Source: Hahellaceae bacterium (GTDB lineage Bacteria; Pseudomonadota; Gammaproteobacteria; Pseudomonadales; Oleiphilaceae). From it: a stretch of DNA of 64,000 bases. Shown one piece after another: positions 44,298 through 53,082 of this stretch (position 1 is the stretch's first letter; every line of letters begins with the position of its first letter). The DNA is taken from positions 434,001 to 498,000 of the forward strand of contig JADJWY010000008.1 in assembly GCA_016716085.1 (NCBI GenBank), in the 5' to 3' direction. The position numbers were made by a program, and so were the translations under genes. The notes under the pieces were generated by a model, which worked only from the letters and a program-made list of their open reading frames with translations, was not told the DNA's origin and ran no database searches.

Positions 44298-44340
44298 AAG
44301 AGCGTGAACATTTAATGATTACTTACATCGAGAGGAATGC

Positions 44341-44727
44341 ATGAGCAAATATGCCAGTTATGTTGAAACCATGGATGCGTTGGAAGAATTAAAGCGCAAA
44401 GCAGCCCTTCTCGAGAAAGATGAATCCGTTCAAAAAGTGATTGGCTTTCAAGCCAAGCTCAATGACCTGATGGAGAAATATAAAGTTTCTCGTGCAGATG
44501 TTTTACAAATGTGGGGCGTTGAGGAAAAAATTTCCAAAGCAACCAAAACGCCTAAATCAGCCAAGCCAGCAAAAGCGGGTGACAAGCGTTTTCAGGCGCG
44601 TCCCTTAAAAACCTACAAGAACCCACACACCGGCGAAGTCGTCAAAACCAAAGGCGGCAATCACAAAGTGCTGAATGCCTGGCGTGAAACCTACGGGAAG
44701 GATGTGATAGACGCTTGGATGGTCTGA
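44341..44727 (+). CDS. mvaT: MvaT-type H-NS family nucleoid protein
   Basis: A 128-residue xenogeneic silencer that coats AT-rich DNA. An N-terminal coiled-coil oligomerisation region (about residues 1-60, ALEELKRKAALLEKDE...) and a basic, Lys/Ala/Pro-rich linker (about 68-90) lead to the C-terminal DNA-binding domain YKNPHTGEVVKTKGGNHKVLNAWRETYG, nearly the same as in Pseudomonas MvaT, where R/K-G-N contacts the minor groove. The ribosome site AGAGGA is strong. It stands directly upstream of the surface-polysaccharide operon with its AT-rich core, a natural silencing target. Confidence 0.9.
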   Translation: MSKYASYVETMDALEELKRKAALLEKDESVQKVIGFQAKLNDLMEKYKVSRADVLQMWGVEEKISKATKTPKSAKPAKAGDKRFQARPLKTYKNPHTGEVVKTKGGNHKVLNAWRETYGKDVIDAWMV

Positions 44728-44840
44728 CATCCTCGCGCAGGACGATCCTGAGGGGCTGGCTGTCGAGCATAAAAGCTCAAAAGATGTGCAGCCTCCATTA
44801 AAGTTTTCTAAAAAACGTGCATTAGTCACAAAAGCTTTCC

Positions 44841-44846
44841 TATAAT
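44841..44846 (+). promoter_or_regulatory. Perfect -10 box upstream of the wzi operon
   Basis: TATAAT at 44,841-44,846 is a consensus sigma-70 -10 element. The segment 17 bases upstream (TGCATT) matches the -35 consensus poorly, so an activator may be needed. Transcription would start near 44,853, giving a leader of about 104 bases before the wzi GTG. The rest of the 44,728-44,956 interval holds only weak hairpins (for example GAGC-ATAAAA-GCTC near 44,765-44,778) that may end mvaT transcription. Confidence 0.45.
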
Positions 44847-44863
44847 CGGGGCATTGTCGATTT

Positions 44864-44872
44864 CGGTAGGGT
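44864..44872 (+). promoter_or_regulatory. ops-like element in the polysaccharide operon leader
   Basis: CGGTAGGGT resembles the core of the ops element GGCGGTAGCGTG (8 of 12 positions in alignment), the pause sequence where RfaH or a paralogue joins RNA polymerase in long polysaccharide operons. It lies about 11 bases after the presumed start of transcription. Just before the wzi start, CAGTGCTCTGGT (44,939-44,950) resembles the first part of the JUMPstart sequence, but the order of the two is reversed relative to E. coli. Confidence 0.35.
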
Positions 44873-44956
44873 CGATGCGTTGGCGATCTGATCGCTGCTT
44901 AACGTTGCTGAATATAGAAGAATAAAATTAACCCGCTGCAGTGCTCTGGTGTATTC

Positions 44957-46456
44957 GTGAAGTCTCGTTGTCCGCGTGTCTGCGCAGTCAGTTTTTTCAT
45001 TTTTTCCTTGGTGGTCCTATCTGTGACCGCTAAGGCAGCCCCGTGGGTAACGCCTGACGATGTCTCAGCACGTTTGTCACTGACAGCGTTGGTCGACGCA
45101 GGCGTAATGCGCTTGAATATCGCCACGTGGCCCATCGCCTGGGCAAGTATTGATCGTGAATTGACGCGAGTTGATGAGACGCGCCTGTCATCTCCTGGGC
45201 TGCGACGGGCCTATCGCCACCTGGTGTTCGAAGTGTCTCGGGTTAAGCAGAACAGTGTTTTAGCCGAGGCGGGCCTGCGTGCCAGCAATGAAAGCCCCTA
45301 TTTAAATGGCTTTGGCGATACCCAACACGAAAAGAATGAAGCGTGGCTCCAACTGGAAGGGCGCGGTCGCCATTGGGCGGGGGCACTCAAGGTAACCGCA
45401 CTGGAAGGGAATTATGATGACGTGCCTCATGCGCGTCTTGATGGGTCCTACCTGGCGTTTCTGGCGGGAAACTGGGTGATCGGCGCGGGCGCAGTCGAAA
45501 GATGGTGGGGGCCCGGCTGGAGCAATGCCTTGTCGCTCTCTACGAATGCCCATCCCGTGCCAGGACTGTTTTTGCGACGACTTGCCGATGACGCACCCGA
45601 GTCCCCATGGTTTTCCTGGATGGGGCCTGTCAGTTTTGAGGCTTTTATGGGGCAGTTGGAAGAAGATCGGTATGTTTCCGACGCTAAATTCCTTGGTCTG
45701 CGCTTTTCCATGCAACCCTTCGCGGGCCTTGAGTTGGGCTTCTTCCGTAATGCCCAGTGGGGTGGAGAAGGTCGCCCACAAAGCCTGTCGAGTCTGTTTG
45801 ATTTGTTGCTCGGCCGGGATAACTTTTCCGCTGAGGATGAAGGAAAGTCAACAGAGCCGGGCAATCAGATTGCCGGTGTGGATGCGCGTTACTCGCTAGG
45901 GCGCTGGGGGCTCCCGCTGGCCCTTTACATGCAATTTTACGGAGAAGACGAAGCCAACCTCATTCCCAGCAAGCGTGCCTGGATTTTGGGTGGAGAAGGC
46001 AGCGTGTATATTCCGTCAGGCGATTTGTTGAAAGTGTGGGTTGAATATACCAACACCATCGCCGGCGGCCTTGAAGGCACGCCGAAATATAATACCGCCT
46101 ACAATCATTCTATTTACAAAAGCGGGTATCGTTTCGGTGGACGAAATCTAGGGAGTGCTTTTGATAGTGATAGCGAAGTGTTTACACTGGGCACGCTCTA
46201 TCAAACGAGCCGGCAGGCTCTGATCGGCGGGCATTTCGACGTTCTCAAACTGAATAAGGCGGGTGATCTTCGGACCGCTGCGCCGGGTGGCGAGTTTTAC
46301 CAGACGGACACCTGGTCAGCGACTGGGTTTTATCAAAATAATTGGCGCCAGTGGCAATATACCGCTGGCCTGACCGTCTACGGCGACCAGATTGCTACGC
46401 AACTCGCCAATAGCGGAGATTTTCGCATTTTTGTTGAAGGAGTTTATCGATTTTGA
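44957..46456 (+). CDS. wzi: Wzi-type capsule assembly outer-membrane protein
   Basis: A 499-residue protein of the capsule assembly Wzi family, which forms an outer-membrane barrel that helps anchor or organise surface polysaccharide. It has a signal peptide ending VTAKA, a helical N-terminal part, and a strand-rich body with the family motifs GNWVIGAGAVERWWGPGWSNALSLS, ARPVPG-like NAHPVPGLFLRR and PVSFEAFMGQLEEDRYV; the C-terminus ends VEGVYRF with Phe. GTG is the start codon. Its stop overlaps the ATG of the next gene (TGATG), so export components are co-translated. Confidence 0.92.
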   Translation: MKSRCPRVCAVSFFIFSLVVLSVTAKAAPWVTPDDVSARLSLTALVDAGVMRLNIATWPIAWASIDRELTRVDETRLSSPGLRRAYRHLVFEVSRVKQNSVLAEAGLRASNESPYLNGFGDTQHEKNEAWLQLEGRGRHWAGALKVTALEGNYDDVPHARLDGSYLAFLAGNWVIGAGAVERWWGPGWSNALSLSTNAHPVPGLFLRRLADDAPESPWFSWMGPVSFEAFMGQLEEDRYVSDAKFLGLRFSMQPFAGLELGFFRNAQWGGEGRPQSLSSLFDLLLGRDNFSAEDEGKSTEPGNQIAGVDARYSLGRWGLPLALYMQFYGEDEANLIPSKRAWILGGEGSVYIPSGDLLKVWVEYTNTIAGGLEGTPKYNTAYNHSIYKSGYRFGGRNLGSAFDSDSEVFTLGTLYQTSRQALIGGHFDVLKLNKAGDLRTAAPGGEFYQTDTWSATGFYQNNWRQWQYTAGLTVYGDQIATQLANSGDFRIFVEGVYRF

Positions 46457-49446
46457 TGCGCACAGTTGCTTACACGGCTGGACTGTTGGTCTCAATGGCT
46501 ACCATGTTGGGGGGGGCAAGTAATGCTCATGCGGTCACGCCGACCCAGGACCAGATCGACCAATTCATGGCGCTGCCTGAGGCTCAGCGTAACGCATTGG
46601 CAGCGCAATATGGCATCAGCCTGCCATCGAATCGTTCCAGCGCTTCCTCCTCTCAGCGTGTTACCGATGTGCCGGTGGTGAAGCCGCTGCAAGGGCAGGC
46701 GCAACAGGGTTATCCGCAAGGCTATCCTTACGGGTATCCGCAGAACTATCCCCAAAGCGGGAACCCTGTATATGGTAGCTATCCGTCAGGGTACGGTGCC
46801 TATGGTGCAGGCTACCCGGCACAAGGCGCCTATTTCTCGGCTCAGCCCTATCCCTATGGTGCGGCACCCCCAAACACGGGGGCTTCACCCTATCATCAGG
46901 GGTATTATGGTGGCGCGGCACCCGCTCCTTACTCAAATTATTATGGCGCCAGCCCTTATGGTAGCTACTCTCAGGGAATGACCGCGCCTCCGGGCATGGC
47001 GGGGGTGTATGGTCAACCGACTTTAATCAATCAGCCGACAAACGATCAGTCGATGAGCTCCCAGCAGATGGCAGCGCCGTCGTCAGTTTCAGGTACCTAC
47101 CCGCCGGGTCAACAAGCGTCTGGATTGCTACAGTCGCCAGCCGGAGCGCAGCAAATGCCTGGGCTCAATCCTGCGTTAGGGCGTGCCCAGGCGACACCTG
47201 GTGGTTATTCCCAATTTTCCAATCCGCCCACTGTTGCAGGCCCTGGATTGTCGCAAGGCGCACCGTGGACCTATGAATTACCCTTGCGTCCTTTTGGCTA
47301 TGACCTTTTCGCAGCGCAGCCCACGACGTTTGCGCCTGTGACAGAAATACCGGTGCCCTCTGAATATAAATTGGGGCCTGGCGATGTGGTTAAAATTCAG
47401 TTATTTGGCAAAGAAAACAAAGAATTTGAATTGCAGATAAACCGTGAAGGCGTGCTGCAGTTGCCAGAGCTTGGCCCGATGTCCGTGGCCGGGATGTCCT
47501 TTGACGATCTTAAGTCCTACATCGCCCGTCAGGTCTCCGAGCGATTCATTGGGGTAGAGAGTAGTGTCTCGCTGGGTGAGCTGCGCAGTATCCGCATATT
47601 CGTGCTGGGTGACTCCCGTACACCGGGATCTTATTCGGTTAGTGCGCTGTCAACCATGACCAACGCGCTGTATGTCAGCGGTGGTGTGCTTGAAAGCGGC
47701 TCACTGCGTCGGGTGCAGTTGAAACGAGGCGGCAAGATCATAGCGGAACTGGATTTATACGACCTTTTATTGAGTGGCGATACCCGCAACGACCTCCGCT
47801 TACAGGCGGGGGACGCGGTGTTTATCCCGCCCGTTGGCGAAACCGTTGCCATCCAGGGGAAAGTGCGGCGCCCTGCGATCTACGAGCTTAAGGGTGAGCG
47901 CAATGTGGATGAAGTTATCCAGCTGGCCGGCGGGTTGCTGCCTGATGCCAATCTGCAGGTCACCAAGGTCACACGGGTGAAGTCCGGGCAGAACACGGAG
48001 GTGGTGGATATCGATTTGTCGCTGGATAAGGGACGCCTTTTCGCCGTTCGTAACGGGGATACGGTCACTATTCAAGGGGTTAATGAGCTGTCAGAAGGCT
48101 ATGTCGGGCTTTACGGTGAGATTGTTCGGCCGGGGTTTTATACCTGGAAACCGGGGCTGAGGATTTCCGATGTGATTCCGTCGCTACGACTCGATGTTAA
48201 GGCCAGCGCGGATCTTGGTTATGCGCTGCTGGTGCGAGAGATTAATTCTCAACGTAATATCACCACCTATGCGATTAATCTGGCAGAGGCCATCAGCAAC
48301 CCCGCATCGCCGGACAATCTGGAGTTAAAAGAGCTGGATCGTGTGCTGGTCTTCCCGCGCGGTTTCCCGAAAGAGCCTATGCTACAACCTGTTTTGATGA
48401 AGCTGGCCCAGCAAGCCCGCCCAGGTGAAGCGCAAAAAATAATCGAAATTGCCGGAGAGGTGCCGTTTCCTGGCTACTACCCTCTGCCTGAGAATCAAAG
48501 TACTCAAAATGTCCTGCTGGCCGCTGGTGGTCTGGGGGATGCAGCGTATACGCTTAACACCGAAGTTGCCCGATATCGGGCCGGTGAGGATGGGGGGGTC
48601 AAAACCGAAATCATGAACCTCAATTTAGATCGCTTGCTCAAAGGGGAGGAAAGCTTCCAGTTTCTCGGGCGTGATCATATTCTGGTTAAACGGTTACCTG
48701 ATTATGCAATGCGTATGCAGGTGAAGGTTGAAGGTGAGGTACGCTTTCCCGGCACATATACATTGACGCGTGGGCAAACTTTATCTGATTTGTTAGAACG
48801 CGCGGGTGGACTTACCGGTGTCGCCTTTCCAGAGGGAGCGGTTTTTACGCGAATAAAATTAGCGGAGATCGAAGCTGAAAGGCTGGTTGAAGCTGAAAAA
48901 CGACTCCAGAAAGATTTATCGGCGCTGCAATTAGAGGCCGCGAATGCTCAGAAAGCAGCGCCTCAGGATACCGAGACACTGGAATCCCTGTTGGCCGATG
49001 TTCGCTCTTCCAAACCCCTGGGACGTCTGGTAGTCGACCTGAATGCGGTGCAACAAGGCGACCCGAATCAAAACGTTGTCCTTCAGGACGGTGATATTTT
49101 AAAGGTACCTCAGATGACACAGTCCGTCTCCGTCATCGGTGAGGTTCAGTTTGCGACAAGCCATCTGTTCAGCGAGTCGCTGAGTGTTAACGACTATATC
49201 ATTCGCAGTGGCGGTGAAACCAAACTTGCTGACACATCGCGTATTTATGTTGTGCGAGCTAACGGCTCAGTCTGGCTACCCGATTCCAGTGGGTGGTTTG
49301 GCGATTCTGAGGATCGTCTGCACCGGGGAGACACGATTGTTGTGCCTATGGAAACAGATCGCCTGAACAAGTTGCAGTTGTGGACAAATATCAGTCAGAT
49401 TATGTATCAGATAGCCTTGGGCGCTGCCGCGGTGGGGAGTCTGTGA
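46456..49446 (+). CDS. Giant polysaccharide export protein (Wza-like) with multiple SLBB repeats and a Tyr/Gly/Pro-rich segment
   Basis: A 996-residue exported protein of the polysaccharide biosynthesis/export family. The signal peptide ends SNAHA; there is no lipobox cysteine. Residues about 78-265 are low-complexity, rich in Tyr, Gly, Pro, Gln and Ser. The Poly_export domain starts at about 300 (PSEYKLGPGDVVKIQLFGKENKEFEL), followed by several SLBB beta-grasp domains (for example VFVLGDSRTPGSYSVSAL, GKVRRPAIYEL, GEIVRPGFYTWKPG, GEVPFPGYYPLPE, GEVRFPGTYTLTRG, GEVQFATSHLF). It is more than twice the length of E. coli Wza. It forms the outer-membrane/periplasmic channel for the polymer of this operon. 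The composition changes sharply right after it. Confidence 0.88.
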   Translation: MRTVAYTAGLLVSMATMLGGASNAHAVTPTQDQIDQFMALPEAQRNALAAQYGISLPSNRSSASSSQRVTDVPVVKPLQGQAQQGYPQGYPYGYPQNYPQSGNPVYGSYPSGYGAYGAGYPAQGAYFSAQPYPYGAAPPNTGASPYHQGYYGGAAPAPYSNYYGASPYGSYSQGMTAPPGMAGVYGQPTLINQPTNDQSMSSQQMAAPSSVSGTYPPGQQASGLLQSPAGAQQMPGLNPALGRAQATPGGYSQFSNPPTVAGPGLSQGAPWTYELPLRPFGYDLFAAQPTTFAPVTEIPVPSEYKLGPGDVVKIQLFGKENKEFELQINREGVLQLPELGPMSVAGMSFDDLKSYIARQVSERFIGVESSVSLGELRSIRIFVLGDSRTPGSYSVSALSTMTNALYVSGGVLESGSLRRVQLKRGGKIIAELDLYDLLLSGDTRNDLRLQAGDAVFIPPVGETVAIQGKVRRPAIYELKGERNVDEVIQLAGGLLPDANLQVTKVTRVKSGQNTEVVDIDLSLDKGRLFAVRNGDTVTIQGVNELSEGYVGLYGEIVRPGFYTWKPGLRISDVIPSLRLDVKASADLGYALLVREINSQRNITTYAINLAEAISNPASPDNLELKELDRVLVFPRGFPKEPMLQPVLMKLAQQARPGEAQKIIEIAGEVPFPGYYPLPENQSTQNVLLAAGGLGDAAYTLNTEVARYRAGEDGGVKTEIMNLNLDRLLKGEESFQFLGRDHILVKRLPDYAMRMQVKVEGEVRFPGTYTLTRGQTLSDLLERAGGLTGVAFPEGAVFTRIKLAEIEAERLVEAEKRLQKDLSALQLEAANAQKAAPQDTETLESLLADVRSSKPLGRLVVDLNAVQQGDPNQNVVLQDGDILKVPQMTQSVSVIGEVQFATSHLFSESLSVNDYIIRSGGETKLADTSRIYVVRANGSVWLPDSSGWFGDSEDRLHRGDTIVVPMETDRLNKLQLWTNISQIMYQIALGAAAVGSL

Positions 49447-50417
49447 TTGTGAATAACTTAAATCAAACTTCTTCATGTGGAGGTAAAACTGTTAAGGCCT
49501 CCGTCTCATCAAATGAAATAGAGTTAGTTGAGCTTTGGTCCACCATTTGGCGCGGTAAGCTAATAGTATTAGCTACAGTATTTTTGTTTTCTATAGCCTC
49601 CGTTTTTTATGCCTTATCGTTACCAAATATTTATAAGAGCTCAGTTGTGTTAGCTCCTGCTCAAGGCGGTAAAAATGGAGGGATTGGGGCTCTCGCTGGA
49701 CAGTTTGGTGGTCTGGCATCTCTAGCTGGAATAAATCTGGCTAGCGGGACTGTGAATAAGGCTAGTGAAGCCCTAGAAATTATAAAGAGTTGGGCATTCA
49801 TTGAAGAATTTGTATTGCAATATGAGTTAGCCAGGGATGTTTTTGCTGCTAGAGGGTGGAACCAGGAAACTGACGAATTGATATACGACCCTAACTTGTA
49901 CGATAAAGACTCCAACAAATGGATTCGAATACCCTTGGAAGGTAGAAAGTCCGAGCCAAGTTCATGGGAGTTATACCTTCAATTCTCCAGTTATATGAGC
50001 ATTAGTGAGGATCAAAAAACGGGTTTTGTTACCTTGTCGATAGAGTTTTATTCGCCAAAAATTGCCAAAAAATGGGTTGATTCACTAGTCGAGAAAATTA
50101 ATTTTAAACTGAAGACTCGTGATGCCGAAGAAGCTAAAAGAAACATCGCGTTTCTTGAAAAGCAGATCAAAGAAACGTCGCTCACAAGTATGCAAACTGT
50201 TTTTTATCAGCTGATAGAAGAACAGACGAAAACATTAATGCTTACTGAAGGCGCACAAGAGTATGTCTTTAAAACAGTTAGTGAAGCTCGAATCTCAGAA
50301 GAACGATCAAGGCCTAAGCGAGCGCTGATATGCGTTGTAGGGGCTTTTCTTGGGGGAGCTGTCGGGATTTTAATTGTGTTGGTTAGAATTTTAATAAGGA
50401 AAAATATTAATGCCTAA
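49443..50417 (+). CDS. Wzz-type chain-length determinant / co-polymerase
   Basis: A 324-residue inner-membrane protein with two transmembrane segments (about 36-56, KLIVLATVFLFSIASVFYAL, and the C-terminal ALICVVGAFLGGAVGILIVLVRIL) enclosing a periplasmic region that contains SSVVLAPAQGGKNGGIGALAGQFGGLASLAGI, typical of Wzz/PCP proteins that set polymer length. No tyrosine-kinase domain is fused. I chose GTG 49,443, which overlaps the stop of the export gene as GTGA. This is the first gene of the AT-rich block. Confidence 0.85.
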   Translation: MIVNNLNQTSSCGGKTVKASVSSNEIELVELWSTIWRGKLIVLATVFLFSIASVFYALSLPNIYKSSVVLAPAQGGKNGGIGALAGQFGGLASLAGINLASGTVNKASEALEIIKSWAFIEEFVLQYELARDVFAARGWNQETDELIYDPNLYDKDSNKWIRIPLEGRKSEPSSWELYLQFSSYMSISEDQKTGFVTLSIEFYSPKIAKKWVDSLVEKINFKLKTRDAEEAKRNIAFLEKQIKETSLTSMQTVFYQLIEEQTKTLMLTEGAQEYVFKTVSEARISEERSRPKRALICVVGAFLGGAVGILIVLVRILIRKNINA

Positions 50418-51369
50418 GAATTTTGCATTGGTTGGGGCAGCTGGTTACATTGCGCCACGTCACATGAAGGCAATTAAGGATACAGGTAATACACTGGTGG
50501 CTGCGCTAGATATCAATGATTCGGTAGGAATCATTGATAGCTATTTTCCGGACGCCTCATTTTTTACTGAGTTTGAACGGTTTGATCGCTATTTAGATAA
50601 GCTCAGAAGGTCAAATCATGGAGAAACAGTTGATTATGTTTCCATTGTTTCGCCAAATTACCTGCATGATGCCCATACTAGGTTTGCATTGAGATCTGAT
50701 GCCGACGCCATTTGCGAAAAGCCTTTGGTGCTAAATCCATGGAATATAGATGGACTGAAAGAAATTGAAAGGGACACTGGACGACGGGTGAATACGATTC
50801 TCCAGCTTCGCTTGCACCCATCGATAACGGCTCTTCGGGATGCGATTGCAAATAGTAATGATAATAAAAAGTATGAAGTAGACCTGACATATATAACCTC
50901 ACGAGGTAAATGGTATTTACATTCCTGGAAGGGTAATGAGCAAAAATCAGGCGGAATTGCCACTAATATAGGCGTTCATTTTTACGATATGCTTCATTTC
51001 GTTTTTGGAAAATTGCAAAATAATGTCGTTCATTATAAGTCAGACATTAAGTCTGCCGGATATCTTGAGTATGAGAAAGCAAGGGTTCGCTGGTTTCTTT
51101 CAATAGACTACAACGATATACCGGATCAGGTTAAAAAAAGTGGGCAGCGTACATATAGGTCAATTACTTGTAACGGAGAAGAAATAGAGTTTTCAGGTGG
51201 CTTCACCGACCTTCATACGGTTAGCTATCAGGAAATATTGGCAGGAAGAGGCTTTGGTTTGGAAGATAATAGGGTGGCTATAACTACGGTAGCTGACATT
51301 CGGAATAATTTAGCGATTGGCCTTAAAGGTGATTATCATCCTTTTTTAAGAAATATTCAGTCCAATTGA
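50410..51369 (+). CDS. wbpB: UDP-GlcNAcA 3-dehydrogenase (WbpB/WlbA type)
   Basis: A 319-residue Gfo/Idh/MocA oxidoreductase that oxidises C3 of UDP-N-acetyl-D-glucosaminuronate, the second step towards UDP-2,3-diacetamido-2,3-dideoxy-mannuronate. The N-terminus NFALVGAAGYIAPRHMKAIKDTGN is the Rossmann motif in the WbpB/WlbA form; VSIVSPNYLHD, CEKPLVLNPWNID and a motif QLRLHPSI are family-typical. The next three genes are the matching acetyltransferase, aminotransferase and epimerase, which supports the call. The ATG overlaps the wzz-type gene by 8 bases. Confidence 0.88.
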   Translation: MPKNFALVGAAGYIAPRHMKAIKDTGNTLVAALDINDSVGIIDSYFPDASFFTEFERFDRYLDKLRRSNHGETVDYVSIVSPNYLHDAHTRFALRSDADAICEKPLVLNPWNIDGLKEIERDTGRRVNTILQLRLHPSITALRDAIANSNDNKKYEVDLTYITSRGKWYLHSWKGNEQKSGGIATNIGVHFYDMLHFVFGKLQNNVVHYKSDIKSAGYLEYEKARVRWFLSIDYNDIPDQVKKSGQRTYRSITCNGEEIEFSGGFTDLHTVSYQEILAGRGFGLEDNRVAITTVADIRNNLAIGLKGDYHPFLRNIQSN

Positions 51370-51383
51370 ACTGGTACCACTAA

Positions 51384-51968
51384 ATGATAAATTACACCTT
51401 GCATCCTACGGCAATAGTTGATGAGGGAGCCAGTATTGGTGAGGGAACAAGAATCTGGCATTGGGTTCATGTCTGTGGCGGTGCGATAGTTGGAAAAAAC
51501 GTATCTATTGGCCAGAATGTTTTTGTAGGGGGGCGTGCAGTTATTGGCGACAAATGCAAGATACAAAATAATGTTTCTTTATATGATAGCGTTACATTAG
51601 AAGAAGATGTATTTTGCGGCCCAAGTGTTGTCTTTACGAATGTGTACAATCCTCGCGCCTTTGTGGAAAGAAAACATGAATATCGATCAACGATAATTAA
51701 AAAAGGCGCCACCTTGGGGGCCAATTCTACTGTTATATGCGGGGTGAAAGTTGGCGAGTATGCATTCGTAGGTGCCGGCGCACTCATCAGAGAAGATGTA
51801 AAACCTTATGCTTTGATGGTCGGTGTACCTGCAAGACAAATTGGGTGGGTAAGCATATATGGCGAAAGATTAGATCTACCGATACAAGGTGATGGCGAGT
51901 GTGTTTGCCCAAGCGCTGGTGAGCGATATATTTTGACAAATAGTTTTGTATATAGATCGGTGATGTAA
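51384..51968 (+). CDS. wbpD: UDP-GlcNAc3NA N-acetyltransferase (WbpD/WlbB type)
   Basis: A 194-residue left-handed beta-helix acetyltransferase that acetylates the 3-amino group of UDP-GlcNAc(3N)A. Hexapeptide repeats run through most of the protein (HPTAIVDEGASIGEGTRIWHWVHVCGGAIVGKNVSIGQNVFVGG...), with FTNVYNPRAFVERKHEYR, whose loop carries family-conserved residues, and VGVPARQIGWVS at the end of the helix. The order dehydrogenase-acetyltransferase-aminotransferase matches wbpB-wbpD-wbpE. It shares one base with the next gene. Confidence 0.88.
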   Translation: MINYTLHPTAIVDEGASIGEGTRIWHWVHVCGGAIVGKNVSIGQNVFVGGRAVIGDKCKIQNNVSLYDSVTLEEDVFCGPSVVFTNVYNPRAFVERKHEYRSTIIKKGATLGANSTVICGVKVGEYAFVGAGALIREDVKPYALMVGVPARQIGWVSIYGERLDLPIQGDGECVCPSAGERYILTNSFVYRSVM

Positions 51969-53080
51969 TGCAATTTTTCGATGTTTCAGCTCAGTATCGC
52001 GAGTTAAAAACTAAAATTGATAAACGAATTCAGAATGTTTTGGATCATGGACAATTTATAATGGGGCCTGAGATATTTGAACTCGAAGAACGTTTGGCTG
52101 ATTTTGTTGGGGTGAAACATGCGATAACATGCGCCAACGGAACAGATGCTCTACTTTTATCCTTGCTGGCTCTAGGTATCAAGCATGGAGATGCTGTTTT
52201 TTGCCCAACGTTTACATTTTTTGCTAGTGCTGAAGCGATATGCCAAGCTGGCGGAAAAGTAGTGTTTGTTGATATCGACCCTTTGACTTTTAATATTTCG
52301 GTCGAAGACTTGAAGATTAAGATTGAAGCCGTAAAGAAGGAGGGTCTTTATGTTCCAAAGGCAATTATCGCGGTTGACCTGTTTGGATTGCCAGCTGACT
52401 ATCCAGAGCTCTTAATTGTTGCTAAAGAAAATAGCTTAATGATTGTTGAGGACGGAGCCCAAGGTTTTGGTGGTAGCATCAATCGAAAGCATTCGTGCGG
52501 TTTTGGTGATATTTCAACGACCAGTTTTTTTCCTTCAAAGCCTCTTGGATGTTATGGAGATGGCGGGGCCATTTTTACTGATTGTGATGCGAATGCTGAT
52601 CTGATTCGCTCGCTCCGCATGCATGGAAAGGGAAGTGATAAGTACGATAACGTTCGTATAGGCATGAATAGTCGACTTGACACTCTACAGGCTGCGATCT
52701 TGTTAGAGAAGCTTTTAATATTTCCAGAAGAGCTACTAAGGAAATCGGATATCGCTAAATTTTATACGGATAGGCTCTGTGAACTTGTTGAAATTCCAAT
52801 TGTGCCCAACCACATGACATCTGCTTGGGCACAATTTACAGTCAGAGTTACTGAGCCGGCCTCAGTGGTTAGTAAGCTAGCGCTTATGGGTGTCCCGACA
52901 TGTATTTACTATCATAAGTGTTTGCACGAGCAGAAAGCATTTTCTCATCATTCGAATTATGGAAGTCTAATTAACGCGGAACGTGCTAGTCGGGAGGTGA
53001 TGAGTCTCCCTATACATCCTTACCTTAGCGAAGATGATAAAGGTAAGATAGTTAATTCATTAATTTCGGTCCTGGGCTGA
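51968..53080 (+). CDS. wbpE: PLP-dependent sugar 3-aminotransferase (WbpE/WlbC type)
   Basis: A 370-residue DegT/DnrJ/EryC1 aminotransferase that converts the 3-keto sugar to the 3-amino sugar, working with the WbpB-type dehydrogenase. Family features: GPEIFELEERLADFVGVKHAITCANGTDALLLSLLALGI, VEDGAQGFGGS, and the PLP lysine in TSFFPSKPLGCYGDGGAIFT (K in FPSKPLG), then RMHGKGSDKYDNVRIGMNSRLDTLQAAIL. The position between the acetyltransferase and epimerase genes gives the specific role. Confidence 0.9.
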   Translation: MQFFDVSAQYRELKTKIDKRIQNVLDHGQFIMGPEIFELEERLADFVGVKHAITCANGTDALLLSLLALGIKHGDAVFCPTFTFFASAEAICQAGGKVVFVDIDPLTFNISVEDLKIKIEAVKKEGLYVPKAIIAVDLFGLPADYPELLIVAKENSLMIVEDGAQGFGGSINRKHSCGFGDISTTSFFPSKPLGCYGDGGAIFTDCDANADLIRSLRMHGKGSDKYDNVRIGMNSRLDTLQAAILLEKLLIFPEELLRKSDIAKFYTDRLCELVEIPIVPNHMTSAWAQFTVRVTEPASVVSKLALMGVPTCIYYHKCLHEQKAFSHHSNYGSLINAERASREVMSLPIHPYLSEDDKGKIVNSLISVLG

Positions 53081-53082
53081 TT

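Noticed and set aside
44840..44956. A complete JUMPstart element.
   Set aside because: Only two partial matches exist and in the reverse order; kept as an ops-like candidate only.
46690..47260. Tandem DNA repeat array in the export gene.
   Set aside because: The protein is repetitive in composition, but the DNA units are irregular in length and sequence, so it is low complexity rather than a true tandem repeat.
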